From Candidatus Tokpelaia sp. JSC161 (GTDB lineage Bacteria > Pseudomonadota > Alphaproteobacteria > Rhizobiales > Rhizobiaceae), in the NCBI GenBank assembly GCA_003331105.1, contig QEND01000001.1, forward strand, positions 650,119-714,118: a stretch of DNA of 64,000 nt, written 5' to 3'. The translations under genes and the position numbers were made by a program. This document shows, in pieces, positions 38,196-47,446 of this stretch (within the stretch, counting starts at the first letter, position 1; each line of letters begins with the position of its first letter). The notes below the pieces were generated by a model, which was given only the letters and a program-made list of their open reading frames with translations, was not told where the DNA came from and did no database searches.

Positions 38196-39410
38196 ATGAA
38201 AAAAATTAAGGTAAAAAATCCCGTTATAGAAATGGATGGAGATGAAATGACTCGAATTATTTGGCATTTTATCAAAGAAAAACTGATTCATCCATACCTA
38301 GATATCATGCTCGAATATTATGATCTTTCTATTCAAAATCGCGATGCAACAAATGATCAAGTAACAATTGCTGCAGCCAACGCTATAAGAAAAAACGGTG
38401 TTGGCATCAAATGCGCAACAATTACACCAGACGAAGCCCGAGTCAAAGAATTTTCTCTTAAAAAAATGTGGAAATCACCTAACGGCACAATTCGAAATAT
38501 TCTGGGAGGTACAATTTTTCGCGAACCTATTCTCTGTCATAATATCAAAAAGCCTATCTCTGGATGGAGCAAACCCATTGTTATAGGACGACATGCTTTT
38601 GGTGATCAGTACCGTGCAACAGAGTTATCATTTCCTGAAAAAGGAACACTATCTATTAAATTCGTTGCTCAAGACGGCAAGATTACGGAACATGAAGTTT
38701 ACGAAGCCCCAGGCGCAGGAATTGCCATGTGCATGTATAATCTTGACGATTCCATTCGTGATTTTGCCAGAGCCTCATTCAATTATGGATTACAGCGAAA
38801 CTTTCCCGTTTATTTATCAACAAAAAACACGATTCTTAAGACCTATGATGGACGTTTCAAGGCAATTTTTCAAACAATTTATGAAAATGAATTCAAGACA
38901 GAGTTTAAAAAACGCGAATTGTGGTATGAACATCGTCTCATTGATGACATGGTTGCTGCAGCAATAAAATTATCAGGCGGGTATATTTGGGCCTGTAAAA
39001 ACTATGATGGAGATGTACAGTCAGATATTATAGCCCAAGGGTTTGGTTCTTTAGGATTAATGAGTTCCGTTCTCATGACCCATGATGGTCTCATTGTTGA
39101 AGCAGAAGCTGCTCATGGAACAGTAACACGTCACTACCGACTATATCAAAAAGGCCTAGAAACCTCTACCAATTCAGTTGCATCTATTTTTGCTTGGACC
39201 CGTGGCCTGGCCCATAGGGCAAAACTAGATAATAACGCAGCACTCAAACAATTTTCAGAAATACTTGAAAAAGTATGCATTTCAACAATTGAAACAGGCT
39301 TTATGACAAAAGATCTTTCTCTTCTCATCGGCCCTAATCAGCCATGGCTCTCTACAATCGGGTTTCTTAACAAAATTGATGAAACACTCAAAAAAAGCTT
39401 GATTCTTTGA
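38196..39410 (+). CDS. icd: Isocitrate dehydrogenase (NADP+), eukaryote-like type
   Basis: TCA-cycle enzyme oxidising isocitrate to 2-oxoglutarate with NADPH formation. [16 protein letters not shown] at the N-terminus is the homodimeric type II (mitochondrial-like) form usual in Rhizobiales. Substrate and metal residues lie in [19 protein letters not shown] and [20 protein letters not shown], and the NADP-binding [11 protein letters not shown] is intact. The frame opens at TTG 38172, but ATG at 38196 has GGAAG at 8 bases; 404 residues. Confidence 0.96.
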   Translation: MKKIKVKNPVIEMDGDEMTRIIWHFIKEKLIHPYLDIMLEYYDLSIQNRDATNDQVTIAAANAIRKNGVGIKCATITPDEARVKEFSLKKMWKSPNGTIRNILGGTIFREPILCHNIKKPISGWSKPIVIGRHAFGDQYRATELSFPEKGTLSIKFVAQDGKITEHEVYEAPGAGIAMCMYNLDDSIRDFARASFNYGLQRNFPVYLSTKNTILKTYDGRFKAIFQTIYENEFKTEFKKRELWYEHRLIDDMVAAAIKLSGGYIWACKNYDGDVQSDIIAQGFGSLGLMSSVLMTHDGLIVEAEAAHGTVTRHYRLYQKGLETSTNSVASIFAWTRGLAHRAKLDNNAALKQFSEILEKVCISTIETGFMTKDLSLLIGPNQPWLSTIGFLNKIDETLKKSLIL

Positions 39411-39499
39411 AAGTCAATTCAAAAAACGATAAACAATTCGGCTTGTCTTTGATAGGCCGGATTAGAGTATCAACCCGATGACACATTCAAGACGTACAC

Positions 39500-40342
39500 T
39501 CAGAAAATGAAAGGCCCAGATTGGCTAAGAGCAGCCTTTAATTTGCGAAGTTTATTGTCTCTCTTTTCAGCCAACCACGCTAAGGAAGACCTCAAATTTA
39601 TAACCTTTCCCACAACGACAATCGCCGGAGCAGGAACAGCTTTTTCTGATATCTCTCTAGCATGTAATAATTTCTCTGTCATAACACGTTGATTCTCAGT
39701 TGTTGCATTAGAAATGAAAGCAACAGGATCCTCTGGATCACGCCCAGCCGCCAACAATAATCCGATGATCTCCTTAATATGTCTTATTGCCATATAAAAA
39801 ACTAACACTTCGGCTCCTCTCGCAAGAGCGTGCCAGTCAAGATTCTTCGGTAATTGACCATTAGCATCATGACCACTAATAAAAGTCACGCTCTGATTGA
39901 GCATGCGATTCGTAACAGGAATCCCTGCATAAGCAGGCCCAGCAATCCCAGCAGTGATACCAGGAATAATCCTAAATGGAATCTGTGCTTGAGCTAAAGC
40001 TAAAGCCTCATCGCCTCCTCTCCCAAAAACGAAGGGATCTCCTCCTTTTAAACGAAGGACACGCCGCCTATCACGAGCACATGCAATCAAACGAGCTGTA
40101 ATTTCATATTGTTTTGACGAAGGAAGACCCGCACGCTTACCTGAAAATTCAAGTATTGCCTGCGGTCCAGCATAATCCAGACAAGAACGATTAACCAGGG
40201 CATCATACAAAATAACATCTGCCTGTTCAATTGCATTTAAAGCATGTAGGGTCAGCAACCCAATATCACCTGGTCCAGCTCCTGCAAGCCAGACCTCTCC
40301 CTTAGGAAAAACCGGTAAGGACAAAGTAATTTTATCACTCAT
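39500..40342 (-). CDS. cobA: Uroporphyrinogen-III C-methyltransferase (SUMT)
   Basis: Methylates uroporphyrinogen III at C2 and C7 to precorrin-2, the branch point to sirohaem and cobalamin. The SAM-binding GAGPGDIGLLTLHA motif, LYDALV, LRLKGGDPFVFGRGGDEA and the VPGITAG-like PGITAGIAGPAYAGIPVTNR are intact. It is the single-domain form (280 residues), not the three-domain CysG. It stands alone here, convergent with icd, with no cob or cys neighbours, so the pathway served is not clear from context. Confidence 0.93.
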   Translation of the reverse strand: MSDKITLSLPVFPKGEVWLAGAGPGDIGLLTLHALNAIEQADVILYDALVNRSCLDYAGPQAILEFSGKRAGLPSSKQYEITARLIACARDRRRVLRLKGGDPFVFGRGGDEALALAQAQIPFRIIPGITAGIAGPAYAGIPVTNRMLNQSVTFISGHDANGQLPKNLDWHALARGAEVLVFYMAIRHIKEIIGLLLAAGRDPEDPVAFISNATTENQRVMTEKLLHAREISEKAVPAPAIVVVGKVINLRSSLAWLAEKRDNKLRKLKAALSQSGPFIF

Positions 40343-40579
40343 GCTATCAAACCCATGTCCATGAATTATTGAACTCTCTTTTTCTTATCTCCCTGCCCTG
40401 TGAAATTCACTATAAAAATTTAGTGAAAGCCAAGCATCAGACAACGGAGGACCATATCCCACTAAGCACGAAACTTATTTGCAAGCAAACAATAGACATC
40501 TCCCGCAAAATTGGATCAAAAATTGCACAGAAAACTTATTGGAAAAACCAGTGAAATATATGCACTGTCTCTTCGCAAG

Positions 40580-40728
40580 ATCGCGTAACTTCGGAAGTCC
40601 TTAATCGATGAAAGCTAGACGCACGCTCACTTGACCTCAAGCCGAGCGAAACGCAAATCTGTTTTTTTGAGCTCTTGCCCGATTATCACGTCGAAAAATT
40701 GTAAATGGAGCATATTCACGACCCATGA
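40580..40728 (+). pseudogene. Possible remnant of xerD 3' end
   Basis: The 490 bases between cobA and accA hold no intact gene. One plus-strand frame reads D-L-K-P-S-E-T-Q-I, later L-L-P-D-Y-H-V-E-K-L, a stop, then M-E-H-I-H-D-P ending at 40728. This recalls the XerD C-terminus (DISTTQIYTHVL...L..LV..HHPL), and xerD often lies just before accA in Rhizobiales. The match is weak and broken by stops; the catalytic residues cannot be placed. The opposite strand has a 33-codon frame over the same bases that I do not recognise. Confidence 0.25.
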
Positions 40729-40835
40729 ACACAATTGCGGCTTGAGTGAATCTCGAACCATGCTTTTTTAGCTTTTACCACTTAAAAGAAGCATGTACTA
40801 CTTACTTCTTTCAAACAATGGATTTCAGTACTCCC

Positions 40836-41789
40836 ATGCATTACCTTGATTTCGAAAAACCGGTCGCTGATCTTGATAACCACATCCTAGAACTAAAAAA
40901 ACTTGCAAATAGAGAAGGGGGGGTTGATATGAATGATGAAATCACACGCCTGGAAAAACGTTCACAGCAAGCGCTCAACGATATATATAAAAAACTGACA
41001 CCGTGGCAAAAAGTACAAATCGCACGGCATCCTAACCGTCCACATTTCCTTGATTACGCCGCTCGCCTTCTTACAGATATAATACCCCTTGCTGGAGATC
41101 GTAAATTCGCAGAAGATAAAGCACTCCAAGCTGGTGTTGCCCGATTCCAAGGAGAATCCATCGTTTTTCTTGGACTGGAAAAAGGAAATAATACAGAAAC
41201 ACGTTTAAAATATAATTTTGGATCCGCCTTTCCAGAAGGGTATCGTAAAGCCGTACGAGTCATGGACCTTTCTGAAAAATTTAGACTTCCAGTGATTTCA
41301 TTTGTTGATACAGCCGGAGCCTATCCCGGAATCAGCGCAGAAGAACGAGGACAAGCAGAAGCTATCGCTCGCTCTACTGAAAAAATGCTCAATCTTACCG
41401 TTCCAGTTATATCCGTTATTATAGGTGAAGGCGGATCTGGAGGAGCTATCGCTATTGCGGCAGGTAACCGTGTTTACATGCTAGAGCATGCTATTTATTC
41501 TGTGATTTCACCAGAAGGAGCCGCTTCTATTTTATGGCGTGATGCAGCATATGCTAAAGATGCTGCAAGCAAACTACGTATTACAGCGCAAGATCTTTAC
41601 GAATTAAAAGTTATTGACGGCATTATTCCTGAACCATTCGGAGGGGCCCATCGTGATGCAAATGCAGTTATAGATGCAACCGGCAACATTATCAGCGCTG
41701 CATTACAATCTATGAAAAACACAACAAACAAAGACCTACGGAGAGACCGGCAGGAAAAATATCTAAACATTGGTCGTAATCTTTATTAG
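40836..41789 (+). CDS. accA: Acetyl-CoA carboxylase carboxyltransferase subunit alpha
   Basis: With AccD transfers carboxyl from biotin to acetyl-CoA, the first step of fatty acid synthesis. Seen: the N-terminal YLDFEKPVADLDNHI, EGYRKAVRVMDLSEKF, SFVDTAGAYPGISAEERGQAEAIARS, GEGGSGGAIAI and YSVISPEGAASILWRD. The frame opens with GTG at 40746, but ATG at 40836 (MHYLDFEKP) is the family start and gives 317 residues. ATG at 40818 is also possible; none has a strong ribosome binding site. Confidence 0.94.
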   Translation: MHYLDFEKPVADLDNHILELKKLANREGGVDMNDEITRLEKRSQQALNDIYKKLTPWQKVQIARHPNRPHFLDYAARLLTDIIPLAGDRKFAEDKALQAGVARFQGESIVFLGLEKGNNTETRLKYNFGSAFPEGYRKAVRVMDLSEKFRLPVISFVDTAGAYPGISAEERGQAEAIARSTEKMLNLTVPVISVIIGEGGSGGAIAIAAGNRVYMLEHAIYSVISPEGAASILWRDAAYAKDAASKLRITAQDLYELKVIDGIIPEPFGGAHRDANAVIDATGNIISAALQSMKNTTNKDLRRDRQEKYLNIGRNLY

Positions 41790-41821
41790 AAAAGGCGACT
41801 CTAACGCTCATATATTTTACT

Positions 41822-41850
41822 TTGTGCTTTTTAAGTCACAGACATATGTG
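41822..41850 (+). promoter_or_regulatory. Candidate promoter of the outer membrane protein gene
   Basis: TTGTGC (41822-41827) and TATGTG (41845-41850) with a 17-base spacer, about 50 bases before the ATG at 41900. Confidence 0.3.
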
Positions 41851-41899
41851 ATGCCTTCTGCTAGGTATGCAACAGTTTTTTTATCTGCAGGGAAATATT

Positions 41900-42643
41900 A
41901 TGAAAATTAAATACCTTCTTACAGCATCAGCTTTTGCTCTTGCTGCAAGCAGTCAAGCACAAGCAGCTGATATTGTTCGGCCCAGTGAATTAGAGAATAC
42001 AACCGCTGTTGTTTCTACTCCCCAAGCCTTTTCTTGGGAAGGCTTTTACGGAGGTGGTCAAATTGGGTACTCTTTGGGAACAGCAAAATCTAATTCTTCT
42101 CTAGAAAAACCAAAAATTAGTCCATTCGCGACAGATTCGAATTCGAAAGATTCGAATTCGAAAGATTCGAATTCGAAAGATTCGAACGCATCGAATAACA
42201 CAGAATATAAAACAAAAAGCTTACTCGGTGGCATCTATGCCGGTTATAATTTTGATGCTGACCTCAACACCATCATCGGTCTTGAAACAGATTTTCTCTT
42301 TAACACTAACACTCAAAAGCAAAAGGATGACGAGCTTGTTAAACAGAAATGGTCCGGTTCAACGCGCGCAAAGGCCGGCTATGCCGTTGATCATTTCCTT
42401 CCTTATGTTGCCGCTGGTATTTCTTATACGAATCTTACATTCGCCAATTCTGGGGAGACAAAAACTTACGCTGGTTGGACCATTGGTAGTGGCATCGACT
42501 ACGCTGTCACCAACAATATTCTAATCCGTGCTGAATACCGTTATAACGATTTTGGTAAGAAAGCCTGGAATGAAAAATCTGATAACTTCCAAGCTCAATA
42601 CGGCTCAAATGACTTCCGTTTTGGTGTTGCTTACAAATTCTAA
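41900..42643 (+). CDS. Omp31/hemin-binding-protein-like outer membrane beta-barrel protein
   Basis: Predicted 8-stranded outer-membrane barrel. The signal peptide (residues 1-22) ends in AQA. Barrel features follow: FSWEGFYGGGQIGYSLG, LLGGIYAGYNFD, IIGLETDFLF, STRAKAGYAVDHFLPYVAAGISY, GWTIGSGIDYAVTNNILIRAEYRYNDFG and the terminal FRFGVAYKF with final Phe. This matches Omp25/Omp31 of Brucella and the Hbp family of Bartonella; haem binding is not shown here. A predicted loop at residues 79-98 contains three DSNSK repeats and a variant. AGGGA precedes the ATG at 41900; the 11 upstream codons in frame are unlikely to be used. Confidence 0.88.
   Translation: MKIKYLLTASAFALAASSQAQAADIVRPSELENTTAVVSTPQAFSWEGFYGGGQIGYSLGTAKSNSSLEKPKISPFATDSNSKDSNSKDSNSKDSNASNNTEYKTKSLLGGIYAGYNFDADLNTIIGLETDFLFNTNTQKQKDDELVKQKWSGSTRAKAGYAVDHFLPYVAAGISYTNLTFANSGETKTYAGWTIGSGIDYAVTNNILIRAEYRYNDFGKKAWNEKSDNFQAQYGSNDFRFGVAYKF
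42134..42178 (+). repeat. Three perfect 15-bp tandem repeats in the outer membrane protein gene
   Basis: GATTCGAATTCGAAA occurs three times without mismatch, encoding D-S-N-S-K each time, followed by a partial fourth copy (GATTCGAACGCA). Being 15 bases long, gain or loss of a unit keeps the frame and changes only the length of a probable surface loop. Confidence 0.95.
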
Positions 42644-42663
42644 CACCAATAAACTTTTATCAT

Positions 42664-42687
42664 AACCTCGCACATAAGTGCGAGGTT
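42664..42687 (+). terminator. Hairpin downstream of the outer membrane protein gene
   Basis: Perfect 10-base stem AACCTCGCAC / GTGCGAGGTT around the loop ATAA, 20 bases after the stop codon. The following T-run is poor (CTTC), so it may act as an mRNA-stabilising end or an inefficient intrinsic terminator. Confidence 0.7.
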
Positions 42688-42736
42688 CTTCACTACCTCA
42701 ATCAAAATAGAGTCACCTTTGCAATCCTTACAATCT

Positions 42737-42764
42737 TTGTCTGAAACAGACAGAAATATATATA
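42737..42764 (+). promoter_or_regulatory. Candidate promoter of ileS
   Basis: TTGTCT (42737-42742) and TATATA (42759-42764) with a 16-base spacer, about 40 bases before the ileS start. Confidence 0.4.
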
Positions 42765-42806
42765 TGCGGGATGTTTCCGTTAGCCAGCCAGCCTATAGGA
42801 CCTTTC

Positions 42807-45731
42807 ATGAGTAAGAAAAGCAAAATTGTTGACTATTCGAAAACCCTTTATTTACCTAAAACTGCTTTCCCTATGCGTGCTTCTTTACCAGAACGTGAAC
42901 GAGAGCTGCTCAACTATTGGGAAAAAATAGAGATATATACACTCTTACGCAAAGAGGCAGAATCTCGACCGCTTTATGTCGTCCATGACGGTCCGCCTTA
43001 TGCTAACGGCAATATCCATATAGGACACGCTCTGAATAAGATTCTAAAAGATATTATTAGCCGCTCTTTTCAAATGCGCGGTTATAATGCTAATTACGTG
43101 CTAGGGTGGGATTGTCATGGCTTGCCAATTGAATGGAAAATTGAAGAAAAATATAGATCTTCTGGTCTTAGCAAAGATTCCGTTCCTGTCAATGAATTCC
43201 GCAGGGAATGCCGAGAGTTCGCATCCCACTGGATAGATATACAAAAACAAGAATTCAGACGCCTTGGCATTATAGGAGATTTTAAAACACCCTATCTGAC
43301 CATGGCATTTCATGCTGAAGCAAAAATTGCCGAAGAAGTCCTGAAATTTACTATGTCAGGACAAATATATCGCGGATCAAAACCAGTAATGTGGTCAATT
43401 GTTGAAAAAACGGCACTGGCCGAAGCTGAAATAGAATATCATTCTCATGAATCTGACAGCATTTTTGTAAAATTTCCTATCTACAAATCAAAAGCATCTG
43501 ATCTCAGAAATTCTTGTGTCGTCATTTGGACAACAACGCCGTGGACAATTCCTGCTAATCGAGCTGTTTCCTTTTCTTCACGAATTTCCTACGGACTATA
43601 CACAATCGTCTCCGAACCAGAGAATCACTCAGAATCAGAAAAAGTAATCCTCGCTGATCGCTTAGCAAATCAATGTGCAAAAAAGGCTAAAATCGTTTTA
43701 AGGCGTTTGCGTGCCTTAAGTACACAAGAACTGAGCACAATAGAGCTTTCGCATCCTTTAAAAGGGTTAGCTGGTGCTTATCTTTTCTCCGTTCCATTAC
43801 TTGAGAGCGATCATGTGAAAGATGACTCCGGTACTGGCTTTGTACATATTGCTCCAGGACATGGACAAGAAGATTTTGAGCTCTGGATATCATCCGCTCA
43901 ATTATTAAAAGAGCGTGGTATGAATAGAGATATTCCTTTTTCAGTAAATGATGCTGGTTTTTATACAAGTGATGTCCCAGGCTTTGGCCCAGATCGAAAA
44001 AATGGAGCCGCACGTGTTCTTGACGACAACGGTAACATTGGTGATGCCAACAAAGCAGTCATTAGCGCACTCATGGACGTAAACCGGATTTTTGCTCGTG
44101 GAATCCTCAAACATTCTTACCCACATAGCTGGCGCTCTAAAAAACCTCTCATTATCCGAAACACACCACAATGGTTTATACACATGGATAAAGATCTCGG
44201 TGATGGCACAACACTACGTTCCCGGGCTCTTCAAGCTATTACTCACACCCGTTTTGTTCCAGAAAGCGGAAAAATACGTCTACACTCTATGATACAAAAA
44301 CGACCGGATTGGGTTTTATCCCGACAACGGACATGGGGCGTCCCGATCCCCATATTTTTTAATCAAAAAGGAGAAATTCTACGAGATAAATCTGTGAACC
44401 AACGTATCCTGACTGCCTTTGAAAAAGAAGGAGCAGATAGCTGGTTTTTCAGTAATGCACGCGCACGTTTCTTAGGTACACGAGTAAACGAGCCATGGGA
44501 AATGGTTTACGATGTTCTCGACGTATGGTTTGACTCAGGGACAACACATGCTTTTACTCTAGAAGACAGGAAAGATCTCCAATGGCCTGCTGATATTTAT
44601 CTCGAAGGTTCAGATCAACATAGAGGATGGTTTCATCATTCTCTACTCGAAAGTTGCGGCACACGAAAAAAAGCTCCTTATCATACAGTCATTACGCACG
44701 GCTTTACTCTCGATGAAAAAAGCAGAAAAATGTCTAAGTCACTAGGAAATGTCGTAACACCTCAGAATATCATTAAACAATATGGTGCAGATCTTCTAAG
44801 GCTTTGGGTAGTAAGCAGTGATTACCAAGAAGACCAAAAAATAGGGCAGAAGACACTTCAGACACATGTGGATTCTTATCGAAAACTACGGAATATTATT
44901 CGCTGGATGTTAGGAACTCTTTCTCATGATCAGGGACAAAATATCCAATACAACAATCTACCGAATATCGAAAAATTCATGCTACACCGCTTATCTGAGC
45001 TTGATCATTTAGTAAGAAAAGAATATGATAACTTCAATTTCAGACGTATCATTCGCGCCTTACTCGACTTTTCTATCATTGATCTTTCAGCCTTTTATTT
45101 TGATATTCGCAAAGACGCGCTTTATTGTGACTCAGCATCCTCAAAGCGACGTCTCTCTGCTTTACAAACAGTACGTGAAATTTTCGTACGCTTTATTACG
45201 TGGCTTGCACCTCTGCTTCCTTTTACAACAGAAGAAGCTTGGCTGGCATATCAGACTAGTGGAGATTCTATCCATCTCAAGCAGTTCTATTCAACTCCTC
45301 AAACCTGGAATGACAAGATTCTCGCTGAACACTGGCATAAAATTCGTCTCGTACGGCGAGTTGTAACAGGAGCAATCGAACTCGAGCGTGTTCACAAACG
45401 CATTGGCTCCTCCTTAGAAGCATCTCCGATTATTTTTATTCATGACCCTACGCTATTCAGAGCTGTCTCGAATGTTGATATGGCTGAAATCTGCATTACA
45501 AGTGACATCACAGTCACCAACAGTCAACCAACAGAAAAGACCTTTTCTATAGATGAGATTCCTAATGTTTCTGTTCAAGTCAAACAGGCTGTAGGTCGCA
45601 AATGCACACGTTCTTGGCGCTATACAAAAGATGTTGGAATGGATCCTACTTTTCCTGACGTTTCAGAACGAGATGCGACGGCTTTACATGAATTAGACTC
45701 GCTAGGACTTCTAAAGCTGAATGATGAGTAG
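42807..45731 (+). CDS. ileS: Isoleucyl-tRNA synthetase
   Basis: Class I aminoacyl-tRNA synthetase charging tRNA-Ile. The HIGH-type motif is GNIHIGHALNK, the catalytic WTTTPWTIPANRA editing-domain block is present, and the KMSKS loop is in SRKMSKSLGN. At about 974 residues it has the length of alphaproteobacterial enzymes. The open frame begins at 42771, but ATG at 42807 (MSKKSKIVDYSKTLYLP) has AGGA at 6 bases and the family N-terminus. Confidence 0.96.
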   Translation: MSKKSKIVDYSKTLYLPKTAFPMRASLPERERELLNYWEKIEIYTLLRKEAESRPLYVVHDGPPYANGNIHIGHALNKILKDIISRSFQMRGYNANYVLGWDCHGLPIEWKIEEKYRSSGLSKDSVPVNEFRRECREFASHWIDIQKQEFRRLGIIGDFKTPYLTMAFHAEAKIAEEVLKFTMSGQIYRGSKPVMWSIVEKTALAEAEIEYHSHESDSIFVKFPIYKSKASDLRNSCVVIWTTTPWTIPANRAVSFSSRISYGLYTIVSEPENHSESEKVILADRLANQCAKKAKIVLRRLRALSTQELSTIELSHPLKGLAGAYLFSVPLLESDHVKDDSGTGFVHIAPGHGQEDFELWISSAQLLKERGMNRDIPFSVNDAGFYTSDVPGFGPDRKNGAARVLDDNGNIGDANKAVISALMDVNRIFARGILKHSYPHSWRSKKPLIIRNTPQWFIHMDKDLGDGTTLRSRALQAITHTRFVPESGKIRLHSMIQKRPDWVLSRQRTWGVPIPIFFNQKGEILRDKSVNQRILTAFEKEGADSWFFSNARARFLGTRVNEPWEMVYDVLDVWFDSGTTHAFTLEDRKDLQWPADIYLEGSDQHRGWFHHSLLESCGTRKKAPYHTVITHGFTLDEKSRKMSKSLGNVVTPQNIIKQYGADLLRLWVVSSDYQEDQKIGQKTLQTHVDSYRKLRNIIRWMLGTLSHDQGQNIQYNNLPNIEKFMLHRLSELDHLVRKEYDNFNFRRIIRALLDFSIIDLSAFYFDIRKDALYCDSASSKRRLSALQTVREIFVRFITWLAPLLPFTTEEAWLAYQTSGDSIHLKQFYSTPQTWNDKILAEHWHKIRLVRRVVTGAIELERVHKRIGSSLEASPIIFIHDPTLFRAVSNVDMAEICITSDITVTNSQPTEKTFSIDEIPNVSVQVKQAVGRKCTRSWRYTKDVGMDPTFPDVSERDATALHELDSLGLLKLNDE

Positions 45732-45753
45732 GAAATTTAGTAAAATCACAGTC

Positions 45754-45782
45754 TTGCTAAGATGCAAGAAACATTCTAAAAA
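45754..45782 (+). promoter_or_regulatory. Candidate promoter of tRNA-Ser(TGA)
   Basis: TTGCTA (45754-45759) and TAAAAA (45777-45782) with a 17-base spacer, 10 bases before the tRNA 5' end, the same geometry as at the other tRNA-Ser gene. Confidence 0.4.
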
Positions 45783-45792
45783 TCAACAAAAT

Positions 45793-45882
45793 GGAGGGAT
45801 GGTCGAGAGGTTGAAGGCACCGGTCTTGAAAACCGGCGTGCAAGAAATTGTACCGTGGGTTCGAATCCCACTCCCTCCGCCA
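45793..45882 (+). tRNA. tRNA-Ser (anticodon TGA)
   Basis: Class II tRNA with a long variable arm. The acceptor GGAGGGA (45793-45799) pairs with TCCCTCC (45872-45878), the discriminator is G, and CCA is encoded. The anticodon loop CTTGAAA carries TGA, reading TCA and other TCN codons. The T-arm GGGTTCGAATCCC is standard. It lies between ileS and the convergent phoU. Confidence 0.97.
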
Positions 45883-45898
45883 AACCATTCCTTCCGAA

Positions 45899-46633
45899 TT
45901 AGACATTTTTCTGAAATATTCTTTTTTTATCCAGACCAACCTCATATGTCTGATCATCCTTTGGACGTTCAGAAAGAGGGTAATATCCTGTTAGGATGTA
46001 ATGTACAGTCTCCGCAATATTGGTAGCATGATCTCCAATACGTTCAATATTTTTAGCACAAAAAAGAAGATGTGTACAGACGGTAATATTAGACGGATAT
46101 TCCACCATATAGCTTAACAATTCACGAAAAAGGGATGTGTACATCGCATCAATCTCATCATCATGCTCACGCACAGCATCAATCCTTTCTAAAGACTGTT
46201 TTGCATAAGCATCTAAAACCTCGTCTAACTGTCTCAGAGCAAGAGAAGCAAAAGCCTCCAGATTCTTATAAAAAGAAGCTGATTGACGTATTTCAGTCAT
46301 AGCAGCAACCCGTTTTGCAATGTTTTTTCCCATATCACCAATCCTTTCTAGATCAGCTGACATACGAATTGTTCCAACAATTTCCCGCAAATCTACGGCC
46401 ATAGGCTGCCGCAAAGCAATAATCAGAATAGCCTTTTCGTCTATATCACGTTCAGCTTCATCAAGAACAATGTCCTCAGCAATAACTCTATCTGCTAAAA
46501 AAGAATCATCTTGTACAATAGCAGAAATTGAACGCTCGACCATATGCCTCGCATGCTTACCCATTTCAGCAATTTTTTTTGCAAGGTAATCTAGTTCTTT
46601 ATCAAATGAGCGGACAATATGCTGAGCAGACAT
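45899..46633 (-). CDS. phoU: Phosphate transport regulator PhoU
   Basis: Cytoplasmic adaptor that links PstSCAB to the PhoR/PhoB system and prevents excess phosphate uptake. Two PhoU helical domains are visible, each with the metal-ligand-like E..D motif: IRMSADLERIGDMGKNIAKR (about residue 90) and LFCAKNIERIGDHATNIAETVHYI (about 195). 244 residues, complete. Last gene of pstS-C-A-B-phoU. The phoB gene that follows phoU in many Rhizobiales is not here. Confidence 0.95.
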   Translation of the reverse strand: MSAQHIVRSFDKELDYLAKKIAEMGKHARHMVERSISAIVQDDSFLADRVIAEDIVLDEAERDIDEKAILIIALRQPMAVDLREIVGTIRMSADLERIGDMGKNIAKRVAAMTEIRQSASFYKNLEAFASLALRQLDEVLDAYAKQSLERIDAVREHDDEIDAMYTSLFRELLSYMVEYPSNITVCTHLLFCAKNIERIGDHATNIAETVHYILTGYYPLSERPKDDQTYEVGLDKKRIFQKNV

Positions 46634-46641
46634 AATTTTTC

Positions 46642-47412
46642 CTAACCAAAACGACCTGTTATATAATCTTGCGTACGTTGTTCCTTCGGAGAAGTAAAAA
46701 TCGTTTCTGTTGCCCCAAACTCGATAAGAGTTCCAAGATGAAACATAGCAGTAAACTGAGAAACACGAGCCGCCTGTTGCATCGAATGCGTCACAATAAC
46801 AATTGTATAATTCTTCCTTAAATCATCAATTAATTCTTCAATACGTGCCGTTGCAATCGGATCAAGCGCAGAACAGGGCTCATCCATTAAAATGACTTCA
46901 GGACTGACCGCAATAGCCCGAGCAATACATAAACGCTGCTGCTGACCACCAGATAATCCTGTACCTGCATCATGTAAGCGATCTTTGATCTCATTAAAAA
47001 GACCTGCTTTCAGAAGACTTTTTTCTACAATCTCATCAAGTTCTAAACGTGATCTGGCCAGACCATGAATACGCGGACCATAAGCCACATTTTCATAAAT
47101 AGATTTCGGAAAAGGATTAGGCTTTTGAAAAACCATACCAACACGAGACCTTAACTCTACTACATCAAGGGAAGAATCATAAATATCTTCTTCATCAAGA
47201 AAAACATGACCTGTGACTCGTGCTCCTTCAATAGTATCGTTCATCCGATTGAGACAACGTAAAAATGTTGACTTTCCGCATCCGGAAGGACCAATCAATG
47301 CTGTTACATTGTTTTCTAGGATAGAAAGAGTAATCCCATGCAAAGCTTGATTCGAATCATAAAAAACTTTCACATCCAAACCACGCATTTTAATGCTTAA
47401 TTCTGGATTCAT
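46642..47412 (-). CDS. pstB: Phosphate ABC transporter ATP-binding protein PstB
   Basis: ATPase of the high-affinity phosphate importer. Walker [11 protein letters not shown]-loop [17 protein letters not shown], signature [14 protein letters not shown], Walker [17 protein letters not shown] and the switch His in [16 protein letters not shown] are intact. The frame opens at 47490, within pstA, but ATG at 47412 gives the family start ([14 protein letters not shown]) and has an AAGGA-rich site upstream; 256 residues. Confidence 0.96.
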   Translation of the reverse strand: MNPELSIKMRGLDVKVFYDSNQALHGITLSILENNVTALIGPSGCGKSTFLRCLNRMNDTIEGARVTGHVFLDEEDIYDSSLDVVELRSRVGMVFQKPNPFPKSIYENVAYGPRIHGLARSRLELDEIVEKSLLKAGLFNEIKDRLHDAGTGLSGGQQQRLCIARAIAVSPEVILMDEPCSALDPIATARIEELIDDLRKNYTIVIVTHSMQQAARVSQFTAMFHLGTLIEFGATETIFTSPKEQRTQDYITGRFG

Positions 47413-47446
47413 GGATATATCCTTTTCCTTCCTAAAAAAAATTTTT

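Noticed and set aside
39411..39499. A bidirectional terminator between icd and cobA
   Set aside because: A 7-base imperfect stem can be drawn around 39440-39465, but there is no T-run on either side, so the evidence is too weak.
40369..40554. A 61-codon plus-strand frame between cobA and accA
   Set aside because: No ribosome binding site, no recognisable domain and no conserved context; most likely chance in non-coding DNA.
42228..42524. A 98-codon frame inside the outer membrane protein gene
   Set aside because: Same strand, shifted frame of a well supported barrel protein; its sequence has no family features.
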